NCBI GenBank assembly: GCA_023078685.1
Contig: JALGAS010000001.1
Location: 6,758,001 to 6,822,000 of the forward strand
Reading direction: 5' to 3'
DNA length: 64,000 nucleotides
Origin: Neopestalotiopsis rosae
Taxonomy: Eukaryota; Ascomycota; Sordariomycetes; Amphisphaeriales; Sporocadaceae
Below are positions 1 through 13,739 of this stretch, in pieces. Below the pieces are notes generated by a model that ran no database searches, was not told the origin of the DNA, and worked only from the letters and a program-made list of their open reading frames with translations. The first letter of the stretch is position 1, and each line of letters starts with the position of its first letter. The position numbers and the translations under genes were made by a program.

Positions 1-2154
1 GGCACTCTTCGGCTGTGGGTTACACCAGTTGTAAGCCCACTCGTTCAGCTTCTAATTCATTTCCGGCTGGGACGACTTTGACTGAATGTATATCTCTGCT
101 CGACTGTGTGGTCAAGAAGACGACTCTTCAACATTGCCATCGAGAAATCTCAATTCGGGCTTCATTGGCCAGTTCGCATTCCCCAACAGCAAAATTTTGC
201 TCAATAGCACAAAGACCCATGCCGTATACTTACCTGCCTAACCTAACTTATTATAGCAGGTAAGCGACAGGAGACTTGGGTTGCAGGTGGACCGCTATCG
301 AACCTGCGCGTGCACGCGCACCTATGGTACAGATTGGCCAGGCAGATGCAATGAATGATCTGATATGCATGGCCTTTCATGTCTTGGTACAATTATACTC
401 ATTCTTCAGCGTCAAGCCTCCCGTCTGAGAGGTCAGATTTTGCACAGAGTAGATGCAATGCAATGCTTACTATGTAGAAGCAAACTTTGTGCTGCGGCGA
501 CTGTAAGCTGTAAGCGGTGTAGTGTAGCGTAGCCATTGTAAGAATGTATCGAGGCAACGCACCCATAGTGTCCACTAACCTTGGGTTAGTTCGCGGGTAG
601 GTAGACAAGAGAGTCTCGTGCGCGTGACGGAATTTCTCTCCGGGATCATCGCGAACAATTACATGCAATGCTTTGCGATATCTATGATCAGGGCCAGGTA
701 TATGATAGGATTGCAACTAGTCAACCCAGAATCTTCACCCCCATGGCCCCCAAACATTACGATTGGTGTTTCACACAAGCCACCCACTAACCTGGGCAGT
801 CTTCAGACAAGGTTACTCATCCATAGGCATCGACAGTTTGGATGGCTTATATGCTCCCTCGGCAACCTGCAACCAAACGCGTCATAATCCATGGGCAGCC
901 TGGCAAATGTTCCTGCAGCCATACTACTTGCAGGCAATGGACGGGGTTCTCGGTCTTCAAGAGGCTTCTCGGCTCCGTAGGCCGACGGCCGCTAATATCG
1001 CAATCATCTGCATTGTACTTATTTATGCATGTTCACTGCGGCACAGGGTATTATGTTGCTGTGGACAATGCGTAGGATCCCATATTGATGTTGCTCTAGG
1101 CCTATATCGGTCATGGGAAACACATTCAAGCTGAATATATTGCATGCGCGACGTTCCATCCGCGCTCCGTTTGCAAGGTTGGTAATCAAGTCATCACGAT
1201 GGCTTCAATCTACCAGATGAGACACCAATGTAAACGTCAACTCATCATCAGAAAAATGCGTAGGTATTCGATCTTCTGGTCATCGATTCACAGTCTCCAA
1301 TCGTTCAGTTGACAGCCTCACTCTATTCACCGATTGATGCTATAAATGGAATCGAAGTCACGGTGTCCGGGAGTCTCAATCATCGCGGGAATCGCAAACT
1401 GTCGCATGATACGACTTTTTCTTGGGAGGCTGAAGGGCCACACCATCCTGTTTGCGGGAGGAAGCAAGCCGGTCAGCATTCTACAATCTAAGCATCTACG
1501 AGCTACCCATTTCCATAAGCATCTCGACTCTTTCGGGTATCTATAGCGGTAAGAACGTGTTGAGATCCATGCACGACACGTCTAACATGTCTTGCCTGCC
1601 CGACTATGAGTATTGACTCTTCGAAATACTGGGCGTCCCCCCCGCAGAAGTGCGCCCGCGTTACCGACCCTGCTCTGACCGCCGCACCCAGGTTTAGATA
1701 CCACGTTTATCGACCCCCCTCCACGACCACATGGTTATCTGACCAGGTTCAAGAAACCCGCCAGACTGGGTTGCCTTGGCTGGGAGCATGGGAAACCCAA
1801 GCCCTAACAGCCACTGCTGCTTCTCTTGATTGATCCGAGGACAAGGTCTGACTGGTGATGGCTTTTCCTGCTTTGATCTAATCCCCATAGGGCGGAGATA
1901 TACTGTGTTTGCCTAGAACTATGCTCTAAAACCGAAAGATCTGCGCTAAATCAACCCCTGCCCCAGCCGCTTAAGGTGAGATCGGGTGCTTTTCGGACAC
2001 TGTTGGATGAACTGAGGGACAACCAAATTCATGATACCACTATGCATTTTTCAAACATGCATTTCTAAACATTCGACTCAATTTCGGTCCTCATATACAC
2101 ACTTACTTGTTTGATCATATTTTGAAGCATTCTGATGCTTGAGATCACTACGTT
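1..2154. other. gene-poor left end
   Basis: I see no gene I can support here. Open frames are short, overlap on both strands and read as random sequence. No domain motif, credible intron chain or tRNA-like fold stood out. Confidence 0.5.
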
Positions 2155-3451
2155 ATGGTAAACAGGATGTTGTTCTGCTCTATATGCGGTGGCCCTCTCC
2201 GGCCGCCGACTCAGATCGACGGTACACAGTGGACCGCGGGGATCGAGTGGCAGACCAAGGTGGTGCTCCTCAGCGACCCCGTCAAAGAGTTTGAGATACT
2301 CGAGCAGCATTACAAGGCCGGCAAGCGCAAGAACATTGCAGAGATGCACCTGGACATTGATCAGGACATACGACAAGATGCAGCCACCGCCACCTGGTCC
2401 AACACTTGCATCGTGACGGAGAGCGGGGAGGAGTACCCGCCCAACTGGCTAGCAGGCTTTGACGAGTTTGGCACGGCGTACCCGATTCCCTACAGCATCG
2501 GGGTGCACGAGGCGTGTGTCGAAGTGGCCATGCGCGTGATGCGCAAGTCGCAGAACAATGTTCGCGTGCGATCCCTGCGGACGCTCTGGAGGGTCCTGCG
2601 CACGCGGTACGATGCTCGCGACAATGAGTATATGGGCACAGTGGAATCTGCTGGCCCACAATACGTTGTCATGGATAATGGGTACTATATGCCTCTCAAT
2701 TTCGCAGACGACTTTTCAGTATGGTCTGGGGATGATGCTCATTGGGTACGCGTTGCTACTCCACGGGTTTTCTATTTGTCTCAAGACTTCATCCATGGCC
2801 CCAAATACTAACGAGTACTTGTTCTTCTAGGTTGTCATAGATCCACTGAACATTCCATCTCTGACTTCTCAAATCATATCTAGTGCCGAAACGCTACAGC
2901 CAAGTTCGGTCAACCAAGGCGCCAAAGCATTCAGCGAATCGTTCTTGGCATTGCCGCAGGAGCTACAAGACAGGATCGTTATGTTCATGGGTTGCTTCGA
3001 GGGATTGTCCTCCAAATGCACTGGACTTTTGCCCCAGGAAACATGGCGACACATACTGCTGGACGGCAGGTATCTGCCATTCCTATGGGATCTCGACGTT
3101 TCGGCCATTGAAACATTCTGTTCATCACTGGCCGCCCGGGGCACCGAGATCAACTGGGAGTTGCTGGTTCGCAAGCTCAGCAAAGGAGTATGGACAAATT
3201 GGAGGCATCACGAAACCCTTGAAGCCGACTTGGAACTGTTCTGCTACTCGAACATGAATGTACCCAATGGACTGAGGAACCGCAGGAGGATTTGGCAACT
3301 GGTGGAGGAAATGTTTGTCGGTGATGTGTTGCCAGTGCGCCGGAGTTGGGTGAACTCGAAGCAGCTGCCGACCATGCCGCTGTACTGGGACGAGTACGGC
3401 GATCCGGCCTATCCCGTGGTCAGGGTGACTGGCATTCTTGAGGAGGCATAA
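2155..3451 (+). CDS. F-box-like protein of unknown role
   Basis: Two exons (2155-2745, 2831-3451) give 403 aa; the intron has GTACGC, a TACTAAC branch site and a TTCTAG acceptor, and the phase is kept. The N-terminus carries a CSICGGP cysteine motif (residues 8-14), common at the start of large fungal families with F-box-like segments. The second exon contains an F-box-like helix, LPQELQDRIVMFM (about residue 235), followed by a Trp-rich region. Such proteins may act as substrate adaptors of SCF ubiquitin ligases, but no substrate-binding repeat is visible and no target can be named. The ATG is the first in frame. The gene stands alone, with long gene-free flanks. Confidence 0.75.
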
Positions 3452-4861
3452 TGGAAGATGCTTCAATGGATCACATCAACTGCGACATCCACTGGGGGGA
3501 AGCGTGTGTATTACTATATCAATTTCGGGTAGCGATCAGAGACAATTAGCGTGCGGTAATCTTTTATATACAATTGGGCGGTCATCCGAGATCCTAGAGT
3601 GCACTCCATATAAGTCCTCTGCTAGGGTAAGATTCACCGGATTCGTCGGATTCGTCGGATTACCTGCATCTCCCTATCACCGATGCCAGGGATACTATAA
3701 CAACTACCGAGATTGCCTATGCTATATTAGTGACACATCCCCGCCACTCGTCAAGCCAAACATGTCTGCATTATTCAGATCAACAGTCACGATCTGTATC
3801 TAGTCTACGGATGGTCACAGCCGATGCGGAATCCCAAGGCGGAACTCTGCCGACGACCTCTAAGAGATCTGACAGATGGAGTATTCACTGTTTGACTATA
3901 TTTGACTATAACATAATGTAAAGCCACAAGACTGTACTAGGAACTGAGAATGTGCGGAGCCTGGTAAGGCTTATCTCCGTCGTCCCTATAACACATTCGA
4001 GGACTACTATTTCCCGGACTATCACTCCAAATTCATGAGTCAGGATGCATTGTGGGAATTGCTTGACTGTACCTAAGGAATTTCCCATCAAGAAAAGCTT
4101 TTTTGACTCAATCATGAGAAGTTTTGTCCTTTTGCCTGTAGTATCGAGAACAACAACAACCGTCGAGAACCAGATTGTTTCAAAACCTTGCAGAATTTCA
4201 CGATCTTTTGAAACAGTGTACTGGGGATAATGCCTCTATCATGAATTCGTCGGCATGTAATTTTCTTAGCTTTCGGCCATGCTTCCGATAGATTATGGGT
4301 GCTACTTCAGCATCATGACATGACACAGAAAAGTGCCGCTAGACTGCCCACCCTAATAAGGTCGAGCGACGATCCCATCCCCGCGGTCAACTGAAACCCT
4401 TTATAATAGTGCAGCTTCGTAGGGCAAGCATACCGGATTGCCAAAATCCCGGTCACTAGCAGGGGTTCTAAGAGGCGTCCGTTCACTGTCTAGATGTCGG
4501 TCCGGGCAAGCCAGACCTGAAGGCCTACGGACCGGCGGCGTAGATCATCACTACGGGTTAAGCCGTTTCTATGGATTAGCGGGGATCTAGGGACTACTCC
4601 GCGGTAATGATGGATCAGCCATCTCTCTAGTATGTCCTTATTCGGGCACTAATTAGTCTAAATTTTGACAAAGTCCCTGCGACCCGTCTGCACGTCTGCC
4701 CGTCTTGGGAGTAGGCTGTCAATGGGTTGTGATTGCAGAATGCAAAAGCCGATTTTGAGTTTGATTCAAAATAACAACACCCCTGGCCCGTGTATTATTG
4801 TTGATGTTCCTCAGCATTTCGTTTCATTCTTGGGACCACTGGAGCTGGGACATCGCCAACC
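3452..4861. other. intergenic, no gene seen
   Basis: AT-leaning spacer of about 1.4 kb. A short tandem GATTCGTCG-type repeat lies near 3640-3660. The last few hundred bases would hold the promoter of the rhodopsin-like gene. No supported gene. Confidence 0.5.
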
Positions 4862-6199
4862 ATGTCGTCGTCGGCCATCAAGAACTGGGTCAGCAACCCA
4901 GCCGAGAACCATGGTCCGATGATGTCTGTGGTTCTCTGGTGCCTGTGGCTTGTTTCTGGAGTGTTCCTGGGTCTGCGAATGTATGTTCGACTCAAGCATC
5001 GCAGATTCTGGTGGGACGATGCCCTTCTCATCACGTCATGGGTGTTCCTCCTGATACAGGTCATCTTGATGCAGCTTTCAATCGACTTGGGATTCGGCAA
5101 ACACATATTGGACAGTAAGTTTTCTCTTTTGAACACTGCCCCTCATCGCCAGTCGGCTGACCTGGGTTCCTCACAGTGGATTTCAAAAACATGGATTCGA
5201 TTACATACCTTGGCGCCTCCGCCCTCACCGCATCGATCTTGGCCATCAATGCGAGCAAAATTTCCTTTGCGGTTACTCTCATTCCTTTGACATCCGACAT
5301 TTATAGAGGTTTCATTTATTTCGCTATCACGACACTCATATTGTTTGCTATTCCCGTCACTGTCCTGCCTTGGGTTCAATGCAGGCCGCTCGCCAAAACC
5401 TTTGTCGACTTTTTACCTGGCGAGTGCATCGACAAGACAATATCTTTAAAATACGGTATTTTCCAAGCTGGTAAGTACGCAAATAGCGGATATCAATTGA
5501 ACACTGCTAAAACTATGAACAGCATGGGCGGCATTTATGGACTTTGCATTTGCACTTCTTCCGTGGAAGATCCTATGGGGTGTTCAGATGCGCACTGTCG
5601 AGAAACTTGGCGTTTGCTTTGCGATGAGCCTCGGATTCCTGTACGTATCCATTTGTACAAACTCTTTGTCTTTGCCGACAAGAAAAGACTGACTCAGTGT
5701 TTAGTGCTGGTGCAACAGCCATTGCTAGGAGCATCTATATCATCCAACTTACGACCCAAGATATCTCCTGTAAGTTGCGCGTCACAACCACAATCTTCGA
5801 CGCGCTCGAGTCTCTAATATTATTTTAGACAATGCGGTACAATCCGTTTTATGGTCAGCAACCGAGTCATCAGTCACAATCATTGCAGCATCGATACCGA
5901 TTCTGAGAAAATTCTTAAAGGAAAAGATCAGCTCATTTGGTTCCTACGTGGGTGGTTATGGCTCGTCAGGGAAGAGCAGACGTACTGCCACAGCCGGCAA
6001 CAGCGAAGTCAGACGTGGAAGTGTTCCTTTATCGAGAATCTCCATCAAACCCGACATGCCGACAAAACAAGACATACAGCCCAGACTTTCACAAGAAGTG
6101 ACAGATGACGAGAGTAGTAGGAGCATCCTTCATGATGGCTCGATACCAGGGCAGGCACTCACAACTCGGGAGTTTCCCGAAGACAAGGGCTATGCATAA
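4862..6199 (+). CDS. fungal rhodopsin-domain (Pth11-like) membrane protein
   Basis: Five exons (4862-5114, 5177-5470, 5523-5640, 5705-5769, 5829-6199) join in phase to give 366 aa. The protein has a short N-terminus and then about seven hydrophobic segments. A WWDDALLI motif after the first loop is the hallmark of the fungal rhodopsin domain (PF20684-type, often called integral membrane or Pth11-like). The cysteines expected in the extracellular loops are present (CRPLAKTF, GECID). The C-terminal 100 residues are hydrophilic, Ser- and charge-rich and probably cytoplasmic. The family contains many paralogues per genome and is linked to surface sensing and effector secretion, but the ligand is unknown. 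There is no retinal-binding claim to make. Confidence 0.88.
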
Positions 6200-7408
6200 A
6201 ATCGCGAGCTCAATTGTCATCTTTACGACAAATCATTCCAAATAGTGATAGAATTAAAAAAAGAAATAAAATAGAAAACATTCACCTTGATCCAACGCAT
6301 GCTTCCTGCAGTCGCTGCGCAGACAAAATATTCGCGCCACAAAACATGGCGACTTTCGATCTACCCCAAGATGATGTCCATTATGCTTTCCTCGGAGAAG
6401 ATGTCCGGAAACAAACTACAGCACATTCTTGTCTAGGCAAATCAAAGCAGCACTTTCGTTGGAGTAGTCCCTTTTCGACATTTTGACAGTTCGTCAAGTT
6501 CGACCGGAGCCTCCCTAGCTCAGGGCAAAAGGGCCGCACCCGTCGATGCGCTTGGTGCGCGACTGCTAGAGCGACTTCTCGTAATCGTATAAAGGGTCTC
6601 CTTCGTCCTTTGGTCTGGCGCCATCTACCACGTGGACTGGAGAAACTCCACGACGGAAGCCAAGCCTTGGGCCCTTCCATGATCGAGGTGGTCATCAAGA
6701 TAACCGGACAAGGGCTACTCCGATCTCATCATGACAAGGGAGGCAAAGCGAAGATGTGACCTTCATCCACTAGCCAAGCGCAAAGGCCAACGACAGCATC
6801 TCCAGTATCGCCGCAGACTTCATGAATCGTCGTTGAGAGGTTTTTCGTTCACTTGTAGTTCGCCAAGACGGTGTCGATTGCCCATTTGGATCCTTCATAC
6901 CTTTAGTGTACTTATTACAGTGTAGTCAAGTCCCCTGGGAACTTTTAGACATCGCGCCAATTTAGACCTGTTTACAGGATCTTCCCCCGTGGAGGCGGCT
7001 AGGGCTAGTCGAGGTACGATACAATGCACTATAATCTTGCCGGACCTGAAGATCAGCAAAACCTAATGTCATGAATTGGAGACATTGATTGGCCGTGCAA
7101 TTGCTGTGCAGTGGTTGATTGTAAGCCAAGATTGCCCATTGGCTCTATCTCGTGGCAAATGCTCCTGACATCTGTCGGTCCTTCTGGACATCAGGAACGT
7201 CCTCGGGCTATTCTATAGCTTACAAGAACTAACATCGCCGGTTGGACATTTAAACGGAAGCCCTCCCATCCGAGATGATCTTGGCAGGAAGTTTCCTCCT
7301 ATCGCTCACTGCACACTTGCCGTGAAATGCATCATTGCTGATTCGCTCCTTTCTCCATTCCATCCAGCAATTCTGAGACTTCACGCTTCTTTAATCCTTT
7401 CTATCACC
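6200..7408. other. intergenic, no gene seen
   Basis: About 1.2 kb between the rhodopsin-like and peroxidase genes. No frame showed domain-like sequence. The right part, with a pyrimidine-rich stretch just before 7409, is the likely peroxidase promoter and leader. Confidence 0.5.
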
Positions 7409-8966
7409 ATGAGACTTTCATTATTCTCGGGCATCGCCCTTTCAGCGCTATGTGCGACTGCTTTCCCCACGAGTGCCCTCAACTCGGACCTGTCAAAGGA
7501 AGATCTGGCCAGGATCAACGAGCTGGCCGCTAAAATCACAGCGGATGTCAAAGCGAAGCGTGTCGCGGGAATCGATGTCATCCAGCCGGGCTTCGATGCA
7601 GATGCGCAGCGGGTGGAAACTACCGGCGATCATGCGTGGGTAAGCACTATACTTCTCAACCGTGATGCTTGGCAAAGGACAACGGCTGATATTGACACAT
7701 GATAGATCGCGCCAGGCCCCGGGGACATCCGTGGGCCGTGTCCTGGGTTGAATGTCCTTGCAAACCATGGCTACATGGCCCGCAACGGTGTTGGTACCGT
7801 GTTGGACATTATCAATGGCTCCGTTGAAGGTTGGTTGTGAAGTCCATCATGGTCCCTTGACACTCGACTAACATGGTGAAGTGTTCGGCATGGGTGTCGA
7901 CCTGGCAACATTCCTCACGGTCTACTCTGCTGTCATGGCAGGAGACCTTGTGACCGTCTCCATTGGTGGCAAGCCCCCAAGCAGCTCTTTGCTGGGTGTT
8001 GGTGGTCTTCTCGGTCAGCCTCAAGGCCTTGGCAACTCCCACAACAGATTCGAGTCTGATGTGTCACCCACTCGAGCTGATCTTTATATCACGTAAGTAC
8101 AACGCTGCTATAGAGTCGTGCATGGATACGTATAATGTGCTGACCATATGATCCAGTGGAAACCCTAACTCGTTGAACTTGAGCCAGTTTGAGACTCTCT
8201 ATAACATGCCCCAAGGCCCTAACGGTTATGACCTTACAGTGATGCACCCGTTCCGAGGTCTTCGCTTCCAGAACTCTGTCGACACCAACCCATATTTCTT
8301 CAATGGTCCCTTTACTGGTCTGGCTGTTCAGACCGCGACATACGTCTTCACTTACCGCTTCTTTGCCAACCACTCTGCCGAGTACCCAGAGGGCTTCCTC
8401 GACGGCGAAACTCTCAAGACTTTCGAGTCTGTCATCGGCGAGCCAGGCTCTTTCCAATGGGTCTACGGACACGAGCGCATCCCTGATAATGTGAGCATTG
8501 ACCTACCTGCGTACCAATTACAGCTGGCATATGATAAAGCACACGATCACTAACCATATCTTCTCTTTAGTGGTACCGCCGCGCTATCGGTGACGAGTTC
8601 GGTCTCGCCGCCTTCACTCTCGACGCCATGGACGCCCTGCGCCACCTGCCCGGCCTGCTCGTCCTCGGCGGCAACACGGGCAAGCCCAACACCTTTACCG
8701 GCGTCAACGTCACCAGCCTGACCAGCGGCGTCTTCAACGCCGAGACCCTGCTCGAGGGCAACAATGCCATGTGCCTCGCCTTCCAGACCGTCAGCATGGC
8801 CTCGCCCGACATTCTGCGCGGCCTCGTCGGCAACGTGGCCAAGGCCGTGCAGACGCTCGCGGGCCCCCTCAACACAGTCATCTCGGCATTGGGCTGCCCG
8901 CAGCTCGAGAAGTATGACTCTGCCTTGTTTGACCAATACCCTGGCTCGAAGGGATCATTTAGCTAA
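7409..8966 (+). CDS. secreted heme-thiolate (chloro)peroxidase
   Basis: Five exons (7409-7639, 7706-7829, 7882-8092, 8157-8490, 8571-8966) give 431 aa. A signal peptide of about 18 residues (MRLSLFSGIALSALCATA) precedes the mature protein, so it acts outside the cell. The proximal heme-thiolate motif is clear: GPCPGLNVLANHGY, with the Cys as iron ligand, as in the Peroxidase_2 family (PF01328; chloroperoxidases and aromatic peroxygenases). The distal acid-base segment reads ESDVSPTRAD rather than the usual EHDxS; Glu, Asp and Ser are kept and His is replaced. NxS/T sites suit a secreted glycoprotein. The family uses H2O2 for halogenation or oxygen transfer; the substrate here is unknown. The intron-exon structure is orderly, so the gene looks functional. 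Confidence 0.93.
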
Positions 8967-9665
8967 ACGAGCCACACATTCCCTGGAAGTACCGTATTTA
9001 CTATTTCATCTTCATTTTGTATTAGTAGCGTGGACTTGAGAGTCTTAACTTATTAAAGCATAATCTGAACCGACTAACAGTAAAAATATCGTCGGTGAGA
9101 GTAATCGTAGTGTGGTCTAATTTGAATTAGAAATGATCACTGTAACGCTTTCACAATCGAATTAAGCAAACATGTTGGGACAGGCTTATGAAATCTTGCG
9201 CAGCCAGAAATACGTGGGATTGACTGGGTGCAAAGCTGCGAAGTGACACTCCAGCATGATAGAAACGTGTCCATCAGTTGGACTGTCGCCTCTGGCATTG
9301 CGCCCACTGCACTACCATCCACCATTTCTTTTCATCGCATTGCACCTTCTATACTGACTTCCCCTGTTATACCAAGTATACCTACCTGTGATTAGTCAAA
9401 GTGCCCCGCCTCGAACACAGCACCGGCCAATACTGATGCATCTCAAAGTGCTCAGCCTCAGTCCCGTCAGGAGGGGTAATGCTAGCGGCGACTTTGGAAA
9501 GCCCCCAGGTAAAGTTGTGCCATATATTGATAATTCCCCTCCTGTCTAATTAGTTCTGTTCTTTTTCAAGCGGACGAGTCAAGCCAAACGCGCTACGGTT
9601 GCCAGTGGAAACAACCGTGTCACGACATTCCTCGTAGGTACCTACGACTGCGAGAGCCGGGTTCG
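8967..9665. other. intergenic, no gene seen
   Basis: About 0.7 kb holding the peroxidase 3' region and the promoter of the HET-domain gene. Nothing further was recognised. Confidence 0.5.
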
Positions 9666-11638
9666 ATGGCAGGCGGCTGCACTATCTGCGGAGATGCGTT
9701 CCCACCACGGCGCCAGTCCACCAGCACCAGATTGGCATTGCTCAAGGCGAGCGGCGAAAGCTGCAAGTTATGCCGGATCCTCTGCGATGGGATAGCAGCC
9801 TCTCCTCTGGGCGCGGATTGCCTTGGCGAGAATGAAACCATCGTCTTTGAAGGCACCCAGACATTGCTCAGTGTCAAGAAGAAAGGACAGCCTGGTGAAA
9901 TTTTGCAATTTTTCACTATATCAGGTACGCACATGTGCAGCATACTTCCACTTCAGAGCCATACTGAACATCTCTATCAGGGACCAACCGCTCCAAGACG
10001 CCTGAGGCAATGGACTGTTATAGGCACTCAAAAGTGGTTCCTCGAGACCCGCTGTCTGAGGAGTGCTTAAGGCAATTGGAAGAGTGGATCAAGACGTGTG
10101 ATGAATCTCACAAGCTCTGCCGAAACGTTGAAGTTCCTAGCTTGCCTACCAGAGTAATAGATGTGGGATCGAGAGATGGAAGCACCAAACCCTTCCTGCT
10201 TGTGAGTGAGGGAAAGCGAGCGAGGTACATCACACTCAGTCATTGTTGGGGGCCTTCTGCTCCACCTTTGCAGACTACACGGGCCAATCTTGCCTCTAGG
10301 GTCAAGGGCATAGAGTGGTGCAACCTTCCGAAGTCGTTCCAAGATACCATAAAATTGGCACGTATACTCGAAGTTCAATATGTCTGGATCGACTCCCTAT
10401 GTATCCTACAGGGAGATATTCATGACTGGACCCTGGCCTCTTCGCAGATGGGCTCTGTGGATAAGGATGCATACCTTACCATATCGGCGACATCCGCAGC
10501 GGGAAGCAACTGTGGGTTTTTGAATATCCGACCTTCGGCAGAAGTAATTCAAGTCGATACCAGAGAAGAAGGTAGGCTGCCTTATTCTATGTGGGTCAGG
10601 CCTGCCATATCACATGCGCCTTTTCTCGGAGCAGCGTTCCAGGAAGATCAGCCCAGTCCAGACTTCGCAACAATCACTCGCGCATGGTGCTTTCAGGAAC
10701 GGCTGTTATCCCATCGTGTCGTACATTTCACGTCTTCTGAAATGGTGTTCGAGTGCAGAGAAGGGTCTTCATGGGAATGCGGCTTCTTCGAACAGAAAAC
10801 ATTTACGTATAAGTCGGAAAATCACCATTTTCTCACGGGCGCTCGAGGATACCCCGTAGAAGACCTTTGGATGGACTGGACAAAGATATACACTGCTTGC
10901 GCCCTAACTTACCGGCGTGACGTGCTTCCGGCTCTTTCCGGCATTGCACAGTCAATATCTCATTTGCCGATGGGAGATTACCTTGCGGGGTTGTGGTCAG
11001 GATCTTTGATAAAGCTCCTGATGTGGCGTTCGATCAAGGTCGAGGAATGCCGCAGGCTGCCCGACATATATACTGCCCCAACTTGGTCTTGGGCATCCCG
11101 AGTGGGTCCCATATGGTATCCTTCTGTTACCGGCTATACTATCGAAATTGGTACGACCCACGCAACTATACTCGAAGCGGTGTGCTACCCATCGTCACAG
11201 GACGATGTATACGGGTCTGTATCGCGCGGTCACTTGCAGCTAAAGGGTTTCATCTTCCCGACTGTACTCAAGTTTGGTCCACGATTCCATCCAGGTCGCC
11301 GCCAGGGGGGTCCAGATATCTACTTCGGTGCTGAACGTCCCACAGGCTTCAGAAATCTCTTCGAAGACAACTTTCGTCGCGTCGATGAGGATGGTATTTC
11401 GGAACCCCTTGTCGAGATAGATACAATCGATGACCTCAAGGGCATGACGTCAAGATCTGAAATTTTCCTTCTACCAATAGCTTCGTGGAAGACCGATCAG
11501 GAAGGTGGCGGCGAGTTTTGTCTCGTGCTAAGACGTTGTGAAGATGCCGGAACATTCAGACGAATTGGAATATCATTATGGGGAGCATACGGAATGGACT
11601 TTGATGGCATGACTCAAGAGGAAATCGTTATAATCTAG
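9666..11638 (+). CDS. HET-domain protein
   Basis: Two exons (9666-9924, 9981-11638) give 638 aa. The N-terminus has paired cysteines (CTICGDAF, CKLCRILC). The heterokaryon-incompatibility domain (PF06985) starts with YITLSHCWG (about residue 165) and continues with LPKSFQDTI and YVWIDSLCILQ, the three classic HET blocks. Such proteins trigger cell death or growth arrest on non-self fusion, but most genomes hold dozens with no known role. There is no NACHT or WD-repeat partner domain; the C-terminal half is of the undefined type usual in HET-only proteins. The start is the first ATG ahead of the cysteine motif. Confidence 0.9.
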
Positions 11639-12054
11639 GGTAGATACTCAGGCCAATTAAAAACAAAGAATAGTGGCATATGCACAAAACCTCGAATATG
11701 GCCATCGAAGTCATGATGGTCTATGGCCCAGTAAATTACTACCTTTAGCAACGTTTCTATATGACTGACGTCTGATATTACGAGCGGCAGGTACTGTGGC
11801 AGGTACTTACAAGACTACCAGCCAATATGACCTCAACTTGGAAGACGGGTCAGCATGGACCATGGTCCTGCACATCGGCCCAGAAGGACACCTTGGCAAC
11901 GTGAGTGGGAGCTTTGGCGGCACTGAAACGAGAAGCTATAGAACTGAGACTTGCCGGAGGGGCCAGGCATGTATGGAAGTGAAATCATTTATTCCCTTTG
12001 ACATGTCAAGAGTCCATCGCCGCCGTCATCATCACCACGATCATCTGACGGATC

Positions 12055-12235
12055 CAGGTTGCCGTCGAGGTTGTTCCCTAACAGAAACCGGTCTAACAAC
12101 GTAGCAACTTCGTTATTATCCATATCCGCAAAAGCTAGATGCGTGCTCCCGCTAAATCCCGCGTCTTTAGCGAGCTTTAATACTGAGGCGTTGCTACCAT
12201 AAAGGTTGATTAGGCGTACGGCGAGCCTCGACTGC
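12055..12235 (-). pseudogene. possible gene remnant, unidentified
   Basis: Read on the minus strand, about 60 codons form one open block that looks protein-like (LYGSNASVLKLAKDAGF, then STHLAFADMDNNEVATLL). It begins just after an in-frame stop and has no start, upstream exon or clear family. I infer the tail of a decayed gene; it could also be chance. Confidence 0.3.
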
Positions 12236-12299
12236 TAGATATATCAGACAGTGTATGGCCGTATGATACGTAGTGACGTAGCGGGTAGCACGTTGCTAG

Positions 12300-13739
12300 A
12301 TTAAGAAACGATGACTGATGTAGATTGATGTCTCTATTCTGTTCTGTATGTGTCCTCCTTCCCTTTGGTACCTCCTGCTACACTGCAGACTTTTCTTGGT
12401 TTAGAGAATCTCCGGAGAAGCCCAAGTCCCTGTCGAACCTGACTAACTCCTCCGTGCCGTCCAACACACAGGACTCCCGGCTCCTGCGACTCTTTTAGAT
12501 GGACCTACCGGCCAACAAATTATGAGACAAGATTATTTAATAGTAATTCTAGTACCGAGTACCGCAGAGTGTTTTGTAGCCTCTGCAAACATGAAGTGGC
12601 GAACATTAATGCTAAAGAAAGCACAGCACAAGCGCAGATACAAATAAATCAGTCAGCCACATACTCAATAATACAGTTGACTACAGCACAGACTCATGAA
12701 ATCGTGTCTACTATGATGCATCAGGCGACTTAACACTTGTTGACGCTGCTATTTATTGCAGACACCTCGTGAGTTACTCTTGGAATGCTTGAGCAGTCCC
12801 GCTCATTGGAAAGCGATCTCCGAAGGCTGGGCACTGGTCATCAACTTCAATTCATCAGCGGTATGATGAGAGGCTTGGAAGCACTTGAGGGCGAGATCTG
12901 CCGCCTGCTGATCTCAGACCATCGAGGATGGACCGGAACATTAGTTGAGAGATATGCTATCGCGTCGGCGGGAGTCCCTCTTGATACGCCCGGAGACGAC
13001 CGAGCTCCTTTTGCCGCCTGCGCTGCTGCGTGCTGAGTGCCCAGACCGACGATCAAGCCGGGGACGAAAAGAACCATTGTCCTGAGGTTGATATAACGCA
13101 AACGCAAGGGGATGCCCAAGGGCATTACACCGATCGTTCACATTTTCGCAGCCCTATGCCTGGTAAGGCTCTCGAACTGCAGAAAAGCCACGCAGCCATG
13201 ACCGCCGTTGCTGCAGAGGTGGAGATCTGCTGGTTAGATGAAGTAGTCACGAATCGGCCAACAAGGAGAAGACGCCACGATAGCTACTATTACATGCTCT
13301 CTAGTTTGGACCCAAGCCGGCACCCCAGCTGCGTAGAATGCCCTGACGGGCCCGCCAGCGCACCGCTCACTCGATCGCGCGCGCTTCTGAGTCGCCGTTG
13401 GCGGGCAGCTGAGCGTGCCCATATCCATGATCCATAAACCCCGGAACGGGAGCAGGCATACGTGCATACCTTCAGGTACGATCAGGATGGTGCCAAGCCG
13501 CCTAACTAGGCACATCTTCACTTTCAGCTATGATCAAGTCGCTAGCGTTCTTGTAGTGTGCTACACTATGTCCATTTCTATTATAGGGGAAAATAGGATG
13601 CCGCCCGGTCTTAGTATATAAGGATCTATGAAGACACAACGAGATACGAAAATCGTCCCGGCTCTTCTCCAGCGAGTACTCTCCTTGGCGCACCGCCTGT
13701 CATTCTTTCTCTGTTCCTATTCGTTTCCCAAAGCCGAAG
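12300..13739. other. intergenic, no gene seen
   Basis: Gene-poor spacer; its short frames lack domain-like sequence. The stretch from about 13600 has TATATAAG (13615-13622), a plausible TATA box for the secreted-protein gene at 13740. Confidence 0.45.

Noticed and set aside
11796..12104. Frame with a His-rich stretch, possibly a metal-binding peptide
   Set aside because: Low complexity only; overlaps the minus-strand remnant and lacks conserved features.
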